Shown piece by piece: positions 11,026 to 20,916 of a stretch of DNA of 64,000 nucleotides. The position numbers were made by a program, and so were the translations under genes. The notes under the pieces were generated by a model, which saw only the letters and a list, made by a program, of their open reading frames with translations, was not told the DNA's origin and ran no database searches. Origin of the DNA: Adenanthera pavonina (Eukaryota; Streptophyta; Magnoliopsida; Fabales; Fabaceae). Positions within the stretch are counted from its first letter, which is position 1. Every line of letters begins with the position of its first letter. Where the stretch lies: NCBI GenBank assembly GCA_026686845.1, contig JAIVEN010000015.1:26393501-26457500 (forward strand), written 5' to 3'.

Positions 11026-12652
11026 CATCTTGTGTTTGGGGTTATTAGAGTTCTCTCTAGAGATTCCATTCGATCTCTCAATTGCATTGGGTTACTTTTG
11101 TTGTTTTTGGTTATTACTCTGGGTTCTTGAGTTGCCTAAGACTTGTTCTTGGGAGGTTCACCCAACTTCTATCACAAGTTCTATGGAAAGCTTATGATGT
11201 CTGTTTTAAAGGAAAAATATTGTTTCACACTTTTAATGCTACAATAAATTTTGAATTTTATAGACTTTATCATGTTAGTAATGAAGCATAAACAATGAAT
11301 AAGGAAATTTCAACACCAAAGTATAGGGACATAATAATTCATTATTAGAACGTTGTAATTTACATTATATAATGTATTATATTATCTAGTCCTACGTAAT
11401 GTAATACAAAACATAATATGATTCTAAAATGATTTGGACAGCATTTCCTCATTAGTTTGTTATTTCATCTCCTTGGGTAGAACCTGGGTCTAAAAATGTT
11501 AGATATTAGGGTGAGATTTGGACAGAATCTCAGTAATATGATAATTCATTTTCTAACACTTAATTTTAGTAGCATAATAGTACAACCATAATTACTAAGA
11601 ATCAAACTTAAAACCATGTTCTATATGATCATGCATGTTCAAACAACCTTCATGATTTATTATTATAGCAAAGCATCAACTTTGTTCCAATATTTCAGCA
11701 TGACAACTCCCAAAAACATGTTTCTACTAATATGATGATTACTCTCAATAAATCAAATAGTTTAACTAAAATATAAATGGAAGAAAAGGAAAAGCATAAT
11801 ACCTAGAAATATTTTTCAGAACTTCAGACCCTCAAATTACACCTTCTTTCCTAGAGCTTCTCACTCTAACCTCTCTCTACCTTGAATGAAATTTGATGGC
11901 TAAATGGGGAAGGAGGAGCTTCTATTTATAGGTGAGCTGAAAATATAAAAGCTCTTAGATTAGATTTTGATCCAATGGCTCTTAATTAGTCCATATTAAT
12001 TTATTTAATTCATCATGTGAGGATTTTATGAGGCTGCCACCTTGCCCTTTTCTATATGTTTTCAGTTGATATTTTCAACCCAAAAATATATTTTTTTTAG
12101 TTCTATCATATGTCTAATTCAAATGGTGCCATGTGTGTGTTGGTTGGAGTTCAAATTCATTTTTACTTCATCTCCTCTTGATTTTGTCACTTTCTTGTCT
12201 AATCAGCCTAAGGAATATATTTTTATGCAATTTGGGCTTTACATATCTCATTCTAGGTGCTAGTTCAGGGTATACATGTTTTTGGTCTTATTTTACCTAT
12301 TTTGGGTCCAATCTTCCTTATACTGGGTTTTAGGATCTAAAATTAATTCAGTATTGTAGTTATATATATTTTGGGACTTAGAACATTATTTTTTTAAATT
12401 TCAATATATCCTGATTAGTGACTAATTTCCTCATACAGAGTTAATTAGGCCATAACTAGAGTCATATCAATTATCTATTGCTAAAAAGATATTCTGATTG
12501 TCTTAAATGAATCTAGACATGTTACTAAGTCATATTCAATCTCTGATGAATCTATACTTGATATTAAGCTACATACATTTTCTAATTTGCTAATTAGTCT
12601 AATTATTTATAGACTGAATATATGGCTATTTGAACTCTGTAGAAAAATTCAG
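11026..12652 (-). other. Unassigned; probable old LTR on the minus strand
   Basis: No credible gene. On the minus strand there is a TATA-type CTATAAATAGAAGC (near 11930), then a stretch with ACTGAGATTCTGTCC (near 11530) and GAAATGCTGTCCAAAT (near 11440), which resemble landmarks of the family D/G LTRs. These suggest a decayed LTR of that general type, but no terminal TG/CA pair or duplication could be placed. Confidence 0.35.
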
Positions 12653-12988
12653 TGATGAAAAACCCAAGCGGAACTCATCCAATTGAACCTCCAATGACTC
12701 GGAATGAACCACGGATCATGTTAGAATCAAATAAGGACACACAAACAGCAAAGAAAGCATGAGGAAAGAAAATATGTGAATCTGAAAATTAAGAAGAAAA
12801 TAAAGCACGAAAATAACAAGAAAATAAGAAAGATATGTTGGTAAATGGGGTAAGACCCTAAGAGAACCCGTTTCTTAGAACCCTAGCCTTGGGACGCCAC
12901 AAAGGAAAACCACTCATTTGATAAGTCTAAGAATTCTCTCAAGAGCACAAGGGATACAAGAGAAAAACTCATAAGAAAAGAACATAAG

Positions 12989-13323
12989 TGATAAGTGAAC
13001 CCTTATGGAACCCGTCCAAAGAACCCACTTTGATATGTAAGACACTCGGATCGTTGCAATTTCAAGGAACACGAAAAACTGAGAAATAGAAACAGTAAGA
13101 AGAAAACACAAAAGATATGTTGGTCTTAGTGAATTAGAACCCAAGAGAACCGGTCTCTTGAACCCTAGTTCCGGTGACGCCACAAGGGTTGACCAATTCC
13201 TTGATAAGTCATAGTATTCTCTCTAGCACTCAAAGAACGCAAGAGGAAACTCACAAAAGTATGAAACTTTAATCATTCAAATCTTCCAAAAAACGTACAT
13301 GAAAGTTAGCCTTAAGTAGGCAA
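12989..13323 (-). repeat. Inverted 335 bp LTR end at the left border of B2
   Basis: Reverse complement of the last ~335 bp of the B2 3' LTR (about 17207-17542), with only about three differences noticed by eye. It stops abruptly in the ACCTTGCC block and joins leader-like sequence. It forms a long inverted repeat with the right LTR. Confidence 0.85.
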
Positions 13324-13384
13324 GGTGAATTTGTTTTTCCTTATTTCCTTGTTTCACATCTTCGTTGCTTCGGGAAATTTTTTT

Positions 13385-13912
13385 TTGCATCACTGTTCAC
13401 CTCGTACGTGTCACTGTTCACCATCACTGTTGCGACTGTTCATCATACTGTTTCAGTCACTATTTGCGTCACTTGCTACTGTTCGGGTCACTGCTCGTAC
13501 TGTTTCGGATTACTGTTTTCGCGTACTGTTCATCGGGCTGGTTCGAATACTGTTCATTCACTGTTTTCTTGTACTGTTCATCGGTTACTGTTTCGGGTTA
13601 CTGTTCAAAAAAATCTAAAAAAAGGTTCTTTGGACGGGTTCCATAAGGGTTTACTTATCATTTGGTACCAGAGCTTAGGTTTGCAAATTAAGGTGTGTTC
13701 TTTGTTTTGCCTATTTCTTTATTTCATTCCAATTTCTTTCTTTCCAGAAATTTTGAGTACTGTTTATCCGTACGCTTATCACTGTTCACCAAACTGTTCT
13801 GGGTACTGTGCATAGTACTGTTCCGACGGTTTCGTGTACTGTTCACTGGACTGTTTTCCGATTACTGTTCACGATCACTGTTTCGATTTACTGTTCAAAA
13901 AAATTAAAAAAA
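13385..13912 (+). repeat. ACTGTTCA-rich repeats in a duplicated leader
   Basis: Two clusters (13392-13607 and 13755-13898) contain many imperfect copies of an ACTGTTCA(C/T) word spaced about 8-25 bp apart. Each ends in CTGTTCAAAAAAATnnAAAAAA. A 40 bp LTR end and the primer binding site separate the clusters, so the leader has been duplicated in this copy. The same motif occurs in the leaders of B1 (35178-35310) and A3 (minus, 33000-33060). Confidence 0.7.
13662..13680 (+). other. Primer binding site of B2
   Basis: TTTGGTACCAGAGCTTAGG directly follows an LTR end (TTTACTTATCA). It resembles TGGTATCAGAGC, the complement of the 3' end of plant initiator-Met tRNA, with one mismatch in the core. 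Confidence 0.7.
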
Positions 13913-14538
13913 TCTGAAAAAAAAAAGATAGATTAATTGCTGCACAAAAAAAAAAAGAATATAGCAGCAACTGAAAAAAAAATAGCAGAAAAAAAAAATA
14001 AAAAAAAATTCTGAAAAAAAAAGGTAGTAAAAAAAAATATTATTTGATTGGATTTGATTTGAGGCTTGATTGACTTAATTTATCAACTTTGGTGGTAAGT
14101 CTCATTAAAATATCTATATTTTCTCTTTCCTTCAGATTTCTTTCTTTATCAGTTCCTACAAATTGTCATCCTTCTTTGTTCTATTTCCTTCAGATTTCTC
14201 TTGTTGGAAATTTCAGTTCCTTTGTGCTCATTTTATGTTGGTTATTGTTTAATTAAATTAGGATCTTTGAGAACTTCAATTTTGAACTTTTGTTTTCTGT
14301 GATTGCCACTTCTTTAAAACTGATTTCCTTTTAATTGAAGTTGTGGTTTTAATTTAGCACTCTCATAAGAAAGCAAGCTTTGAGTGGAAAAAGGCAAGAG
14401 TGAAATTGCATCATACTTGAAAAAGCCTTAATTTAGTGTGAAAATACGAGTGCATTTACATTATTTTGAGTGAAACAAGTGAGGGAGTGGTGAGGTCCAT
14501 TTTCTCCTTTATTTTCACTAACATTTCAGATTATAAAC

Positions 14539-16816
14539 ATGGCTATTGGAGAAGTTGATTTTAAGGCCTTATTAAGGACCTTCAATGATCAAATTGAGGA
14601 AGTAAATGCAAAATTGGATCGCTTGGAGTTTTATTCTAAAACCAAAGCAAGGCGTAATCCAAAGGTTCCTGCTCACATGGATGTTCTTAGCAAGATCAAA
14701 TCGAAGATCCCACTATTTCATGATGAGAAAAATCCTGATGTTTACTTGGATTGGGAAAGAAAAGTTGAACAAGTCTTCGCAAGTTGCAACTACTCCGAAA
14801 TAGAGAAGGCACAATGTGCTTACCTTCGATTGGGTAAAAAGGTTGCTGCTTGGTGGAAACGGATGGAAAGTAGATGAGCTACGAATGGAGAACCTTCCAT
14901 TATAACATGGAATGAAATGAGAGCAGCCTTGAGGCAAAAATACATGCCATCCAAAGCTAAGAGTGTGGTTGAACATTCTAATGAGATATAAGTGCCCATG
15001 GTTCAAGATTCATATGATTCCCAACTAGAGAAAGTCAATCAAGTGGATGAACAAGTTGCTACATTGACAAATGTTGTGACAAGATAGTTAACTATGCTTA
15101 AAGGTATGTCTAATTCTCGAATCTCTTGTGATGATACCTCCTGTATTGAAGTAGATGATTTAGATTTAGGATGTATTAGTCCTAGTAAGTTGAATCATGT
15201 TGATGATATTTCTTATGTTGGATCAATTGAATTGGAAATTAAATCTGAATGTGTTAATCATAAGAATTCCATTGAATTGATTGAACATGATGTCTTGCTA
15301 GATCTTGAAGAGAAAATTGTGCTAGATGTTATTAGGAATGATAGCTTTGTTGAGTCTAGTTGTGCTTCAAATGTAGTACAATTAGAAAGTGATTTTCATG
15401 ATGTTGAGATTAACCCTGATTGTGAGCAACTTTTATATGAGAATCATGATTTACATGTTGCTAATGATTTGATTGAAAATTCTTTGGATAGTAGCATGCT
15501 AGTTTCAAGTAGTGCTAATAGTGTGATTCCTTTGGAAATTAGATCTTATGATTGCATTGATGTGATTGAGCATATTGACATGGTGATTGGAGATTTAGAC
15601 TATGATGTTAGCTTGAATAGGTATGATAGAAATTGTTATCATGTTTTGGAAAAAGCCCATGAGCTAAAGTGGAAAACTAAGAGTTGTAGAAATGAGAGAA
15701 ATAAGAAAGTAAAAGTCCAAAAAAATGTCAAAAGTGCAAGAGGAGTGAGTGAGAAGAAAAGTAAGAAAAGAAAGAAAAAGAGGAAGAAAAAGAGAGAAAA
15801 GAGAAAAAAAAAAGAGAGTTTGAGAAAGAATGAAAGTGAAAGTAAGCTTAAAGTAGTTTGTACAAAACTTCTTCCTTCTTCACCTCATCTTTCTTATGTG
15901 TCTTTGTTGTATTTTCTTTGTCCTTCTCATTATATTTCTAATTTCTTTTAAATTATGTCATCCATCATTATTGCAAGAGTCTGCAATTTCTTTTGAGTCC
16001 AAATTGCATGAGTCAATAATGAGTTCATTAGTTACTTTAGTGCCTTCTTTCTCTAGTTTATCCTTCTATGTCATTCCATTTCACCTTCATGAGTCTTTTG
16101 TGTTCCATTTTCTATTCAACTCATTCTCTTCTTCTAGTTCTATGTTAGTTTGTGTCCCTTTAGTCATTACATCTCCATCTTTGTTCTATCATTGTGCATC
16201 ATTAATGTTATCAAAATCTTTTCAAGTTTTTCATTTATTGCATTATGTTCAAATCTGTCCAGATTTGGTCTTCCTTAGTTTTTCTAGTACTTTGGTTTTA
16301 ATTGAGTCTTCTTGTATGCCATTTTGTCCTTATTTGTTTCCCTATGTGTCCCTTAACATCTTGGTCCCATTTAAGTATTCTTGTGTCGAGTTTGTGTCTA
16401 GCTATTTACTGTAGGTGATTGGTGTATATGCTATGAAGAAAAGTTCAATTTCTTATCCAACAATGCTTGAAGATAGGACTTATGAAATTCCAATTAAAGG
16501 TGTGAAGGCTTCTGATACCAAAACAATGTTCTAGTTCAAAAAGCCAAGGAAGAATGTTGTCCTTCACATTCATGCAAAGAATAAAGCACAGATGCATCAA
16601 TTAAGCTTGAAAGGTAAGTATACTCCATATAATTTATTTGATGCGTTTAATCGTTCCCTTTCCTTTCATGTAGATTATGGAGATTCGAGGACGAATCTTT
16701 TCGAAGAGGGAGGGAATGATAGAGGATGGCTTGGACAAATTCAGGAACATGGTAGGAGGCATTATCACTTGGAAAGATTCAAGCCCAAGAGAAGCCCATT
16801 GAAAGAAATTACTTAA
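14539..16816 (+). pseudogene. Polyprotein of pol-less element B2, broken
   Basis: The ATG at 14539 (MAIGEVDFKALLRTFND) opens a gag-like domain of 112 residues with YLDWERKVEQVF and a terminal AAWWKRM, ended by TGA at 14875-14877. The same frame resumes and, from 15094 to 15951, encodes an acidic Asp/Ser/Asn-rich stretch with NSVIPLEIRSYDCID, then a strongly basic segment (Lys/Arg runs near 15740-15830). One extra T near 15948 shifts the frame into a Ser/Phe/His-rich ORF (15896-16414). After a short gap, 16592-16816 encodes the remnant of an integrase-like tail, then GDSRTNLFEEGGND over the polypurine tract, and runs into the LTR. No protease, RT, RNase H or integrase core exists between gag and tail. 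Mobilisation would need enzymes in trans (inference). Confidence 0.65.
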
Positions 16817-17542
16817 AAGATCATGTGTTTCATTAAAATAGCATGTGACTTAAGCATTATTGGGCTTAATTAGTATTAATTTCATTTTTATTAATTATGG
16901 GCTGAACTTTGTTAATTAATAAAGCTCAATTAGTTAATTAGTAGTCTTTTTGATAGCCCATCTTGTAAATAAACATGTCATGTGCCAAACATGTGACTTC
17001 ATTAATGTGGTGGCATGTTTATAAGGGTTTAGGTCTTATTTTTATTATTTTCTTATGAATTTTCGTTATTTTATTTTAGGATTTTATTTTACTAGTTTCC
17101 TAGGTCCAATAGGAGTGTTGTTTGGGCCTAAAGTCTCCTAATCCTATTAGGATCACTTAAGCCCAAATTAATTAGGGTTTCTAGGCTTATTAGGTTAGAT
17201 TTTACCTTGCCTACTTAAGGCTAACTTTCATGTACGTTTTTTGGAAGATTTGAATGATTAAAGTTTCATACTTTTGTGAGTTTCCTCTTGCGATTCTTTG
17301 AGTGCTAGAGAGAATACTATGACTTATCAAGGAATTGGTCAACCCTTGTGGCGTCACCGGAACTAGGGTTCAAGAGACCGGTTCTCTTGGGTTCTAATTC
17401 ACTAAGACCAACATATCTTTTGTGTTTTCTTCTTACTGTTTCTATTTCTCAGTTTTTCGTGTTCCTTGAAATTGCAACAATCCGAGTGTCTTACATATCA
17501 AAGTGGGTTCTTTGGACGGGTTCCATAAGGGTTCACTTATCA
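16717..17542 (+). mobile_element. 3' LTR of element B2
   Basis: 826 bp from TGATAGAGGATGG, immediately after GAAGAGGGAGGGAA, to GGGTTCACTTATCA. The hairpin module is at 17328-17389: CAAGG/CCTTG for hairpin 1, and a perfect CAAGAGA/TCTCTTG stem with the self-complementary loop ACCGGT for hairpin 2. The ATAAG duplication follows at 17543. Confidence 0.9.
17328..17389 (+). other. Two-hairpin module in LTR B2
   Basis: Hairpin 1 at 17328-17348 has a 5 bp CAAGG/CCTTG core. Hairpin 2 at 17371-17389 has a 7 bp stem and ACCGGT at the tip. The linker is TGGCGTCACCGGAACTAGGG. The two stems are separated by 22 bases, similar in the other subfamilies. Confidence 0.5.
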
Positions 17543-18293
17543 ATAAGTTCTAAATATTCATTCTCATTAATTTGTCTCTCTCAAAAGTACATGGGTAGCT
17601 CCTTATATAAAGAAATAAGGCAACTAAAACCCTAGGTCAAAATTAAAAAATGAAAATTACAATAAAAATAAAAAAATAATCAAATCTAATCAATCCTAAA
17701 GAAGATACCACAATCTAAATAAAAAAGGAAACAAAATATTCCTCAAATCAATCAAAAGGTGGCACTTTTCTTACTAAAACTAATAGAAAATTCTATAGTC
17801 TAAGTTTTAAAAATAGGAAACAACTAAAACTTAATCTCCAAGACACAATCTTTGACCATAGGACTTGTTTCTAAAAATTAAATTAAATAAACAAAAATTC
17901 CTAATAAAATTATATTAAAAAACGTCACTATTCATGGTCACATGTAGAGCACATTATGTCTTCAAATTAGCTCTTCCAAATGGGCTTCTTTTGGGTTTCA
18001 ATCTGGACCTTGTATAGATAAGAGCATTATCACGCCTTTGGGCTCCTTTTTGGGCTGTAACTTGAACTAAATAAGTGGGCTCCAAAAGTAGCAAATCTTG
18101 GATCAATCCATGTAAAGCTTTCTTCATTGTTTTGGATCTTGCTCCAATCCTTGGGCTTATCGAGCATTGTAATGGATCATTGGGCTCCCTAACTTACTTT
18201 CCATGTTCTTGTTCAACATCTTGATCAAGCCCTCCAAGCTCTCCATACTTCTCTTTGAACTCTTGCAAGCCAAGTTTAGCCCTTACTCTATCA

Positions 18294-18525
18294 TTCCCTC
18301 CCTCCTTGAAAGGATTCATCCTCGAATCTCCATAATCTACATGGAAGGAAAGGGAACGATTAGAAGCATCAAATAGATAATAAGGATTATACTTACCATT
18401 TAGGCTTAATTGATGCATCTTTACTTTAATCTGTCCATGAACTTGAAGGAAATCACTCTCCCTTTGCTGCAAATTTGTTTTAAATGTTCATCCAAGCCTT
18501 TGCAACCATAACATTGCTCCAGGGT
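18294..18525 (-). pseudogene. Polyprotein tail of element C2
   Basis: On the minus strand a frame from 18472 reads through QRESDFLQVHGQIK, HQLSLNGKY and SLSFHVDYGDSR to NPFKEGGND over the polypurine tract (18294-18308), and into the LTR. It is the same integrase-like tail seen in A1, B1, B2 and C3. The interior is lost beyond about 18525, where the sequence changes to the motif cluster. Confidence 0.65.
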
Positions 18526-18570
18526 CGAAAATTGTGTGGATTTTCTGGTGTGCTTAGTCTTTGGATGGGA

Positions 18571-18907
18571 GGTTATTCGCATAAGACATGGATATTTTCA
18601 TGAAAAGGAGACCTTTTGTGCATCACTGGTCTCTGTAAAACTCGATATTCGGATAAGCTCTCCATCTTATACGCATAACCTACCTTGCTTGGTTCAATAT
18701 ATGTGGTTGTGTAATTCAATTTCAGGATAACCTGCCAACCTTATCCGCATAATGTCACCTTCAGAGAAGAGGCTCTCAAAGTAAGAACGTTATCCACAGA
18801 AGGGGACAAGGTTATCCGAATAACCTATATTTACTTGTTTGTTTTATGCATGACTTTTTTTTTTCTTTTTCTTTTCTTGAAAACGTGAAAGGTTGTTCGG
18901 ATAACTT
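18571..18907. repeat. Cluster of GGTTATCCGNATAACC-like motifs
   Basis: At least six variants of a near-palindrome occur in about 340 bp: GGTTATTCGCATAAG (18571), ATATTCGGATAAG (18645), CTTATACGCATAACC (18666), CTTATCCGCATAATG (~18740), GGTTATCCGAATAACC (18810) and GGTTGTTCGGATAAC (18891), plus a half-site GTTATCCACAG near 18789. They occur in both orientations and are irregularly spaced. Function unknown. Confidence 0.55.
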
Positions 18908-18959
18908 CTCTATTTTTTAGCCAAGCTAGGTGAAATCCTCCATATGATAAAGGCTATCA

Positions 18960-20916
18960 AGGCGAGGTAGATGAAAGGTAGCTCCTGGAGTGATACCCAA
19001 ATGAGCCAAAAATGGTGAGAGGCCGAAGGCTAGATTCTATCTGAGTTAGCAAGAAACTTTTGAAGGGTTAAGAAATCTCCCTTAACTTGTCAAACCACTA
19101 ATTAACCTTGACTAAGCAGCTAAGGAAGTTATGGATAAAAACAATAAAATAGAAGTATGAGAAGTGATAAAGAGTAAAGAGTAATGACCACTGCCTTAAT
19201 ATCATTAAGACCCCAACCCGTAAAAATCAAGAGAATCTAAAGATAATGCTAAGACAAGTAAAAGCATTGGGTTTTGGAATATGTTTATACATGAAGATAG
19301 AGTGGTAAGTTGAGACTTTAAGTTGACAAAAACTAGAGTAAAGAGCAAAGAAGCAGTATAAGCAATGAATGAAAATGAAAATGGTGATGAGATGCCATTA
19401 TTGGATAGTAAACAATTGATAGAAGAAAGATGGAAATAGTGGTTGAATGGCCTAGAAATTAAAGTAGTAAAATATTTAGAGGTTGCGCAGATAAGTTATG
19501 GCTTGAAAGGATGTCATTGCCAGCATTCTATAAGACAAATTTTGGCATGAGTACAAGCAGAACCCCTAAGCATTCTATAGTTAAATGAGCTTAAGTGAGA
19601 AAAGTACTGGGATGTTAACTTACTAAGAAGTACTGAAAGATGAGGAAAATGTAAAGAGTAAGAAAGAAAAGATGTGCTGATTGTTAACTTAGGGATGCTT
19701 TGAATTATGATTATGTCAGATAGTCAGGTTAAGGCACCTACTAAGACTACATGAATAAAAGTATAAGTAATATAATGATAGTTCTCAAGAATGATGTGTT
19801 AAGGTACTCCGAATTTGTAACAAGCATGAAAGATGATTGAGAATTTTTAAAATATTTTAAATAAAATTATTAACTTACTAAACTCAGTAAATGTAGCTCA
19901 TGAAAGTACGGTAAGTAGGTTATAGAATCTCCCAAGGGTCGCAGCAGATCCTAATAAAACAAGTAAAGTTATAAGTGGGAGAGACCAAAAACCAGAACAA
20001 GATGAGAGATTTACTAAGTCTAGTAAGATGTTATAAAAAAATTTTCTTAGATTGTCTTACCGCTTGATTAGAAGAAAAGTTATGGGAAAAGAGGTGAGAA
20101 ATGAGTTGAAAAAGGCTAAACCTCCTCCTCTGTGATGATTAGCCATGATCCAATGATGACCCTAGGGGTCTATAATAATGAAAGAAAGTGTGGATCAGGA
20201 TATGAGTAATCAAACAGGGTTGAGTTGAGGATAGTAGCCTATGTTTTATATAACAAAAGTTTTACAAAAAATATACTCCCACAGATAATAGAGGTGAGTA
20301 ATGCTTTCAAGATACGGAGTATGATAAGTTAAAGTAAGTTATAATCTCTATGGTCTTACCATAGAAGTATTATGAGAACAACAAGAACCTCGAGTGACAA
20401 TGAAATAAAGGATAAGTGGACTTGAGGTAAGGAAAAAGAAAAGAAGAAAAAGATGTCCTTGTAAGCACTATACAAACAAAGCTAATATAGTCATCTTATG
20501 CTCAGTAGGAAGATTACTCATGTAAATAGCATAAAGTTATGAAAAGTAAAGAAAATGAATGATATTAGGTGCCAAAGAAGAGATTAGTGTGAATAAGAAA
20601 AGAAAGTTATGAAAGCAAGGATGATGAAGAATAATGGGTATGTTATATGAAATTTTTCAATACCCTTAAGGTAGAATAAAAGTATGATGTCCTCGACATT
20701 TCCCAACATGAAAGGTATTAGCCAGATCTTTTAGATACTATGAATGGAGGAATAAGACCAAAGTGTAAAGTTGACTCTTAAGTCATATAATTAAGATATG
20801 AAAATATTCCTCTAGTAAAAATGGTCTGGAAATTGGAAAATAAATAGAAAGAAAGTATGAGATACAAATATATATCCAAATTTTGAGGACGAAATTTATT
20901 TTAAGGGCTAGAGAAT
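18960..20916 (+). pseudogene. Decayed Ty3/Gypsy interior upstream of LTR D2
   Basis: Most of this AT-rich stretch has no readable protein. Near its end, 20680-20760 resembles the FHVSQLKKYQPD coding segment of element G (62070-62110). A block at 20795-20835 matches the DIPLVKVVWK coding segment of G, and a GAGGACGAAATTTATTTTAAGGG block precedes the LTR. This marks the 3' end of a related, much older Gypsy element. Confidence 0.45.

Larger units (their letters stand above)
12989..17542 (+). mobile_element. Element B2: pol-less retrotransposon with inverted LTR ends
   Basis: A 4554 bp unit flanked by the perfect duplication ATAAG (12984-12988 and 17543-17547). In order: 335 bp of LTR 3' end in inverted orientation (12989-13323), a partial leader (13324-13621), a ~40 bp LTR 3' end in direct orientation (to 13661), a primer binding site, a second leader, gag, the family-specific ORF, a polypurine tract, and a full direct 3' LTR (16717-17542). 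Both outer termini are thus LTR 3' ends (TGATAAGTGAACCC and its complement). The inverted and direct LTR ends differ at only a few bases, so the event is young. Confidence 0.8.
12653..18293 (-). mobile_element. 3' LTR of element C2, split by element B2
   Basis: Two blocks, 12653-12988 and 17548-18293, join into a ~1082 bp LTR matching C1 and the C3 LTR. The left edge is TGATGAAAAACCC (LTR 3' end); the right edge is ...ACTCTATCA followed by a polypurine tract on the minus strand. The element inserted in the middle is flanked by ATAAG on both sides. The hairpin module and a TATA box are present on the minus strand. Confidence 0.85.

Noticed and set aside
12914..13183. Minus-strand ORF of 89 residues, and its mirror at 17348-17635
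   Set aside because: Both lie in the two copies of the same LTR end of B2 and only reflect LTR sequence.
12989..13661. B2 inverted end as an assembly artefact
   Set aside because: Not dismissed entirely, but the perfect ATAAG duplication and exact restoration of the C2 LTR argue for a real insertion.
13662..13680. tRNA-like sequence
   Set aside because: Only a primer binding site complementary to a tRNA end; no cloverleaf or flanking arms.
13392..13898. Regularly repeated words suggesting a CRISPR array
   Set aside because: Words are short, imperfect and irregularly spaced, without unique spacers of constant length, in a plant retrotransposon leader.
13325..13907. Overlapping ORFs rich in Cys, Ser, Phe and Val in the leader of B2
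   Set aside because: They are translations of the ACTGTTCA word array in three frames and have no homologue in B1 beyond the repeat.
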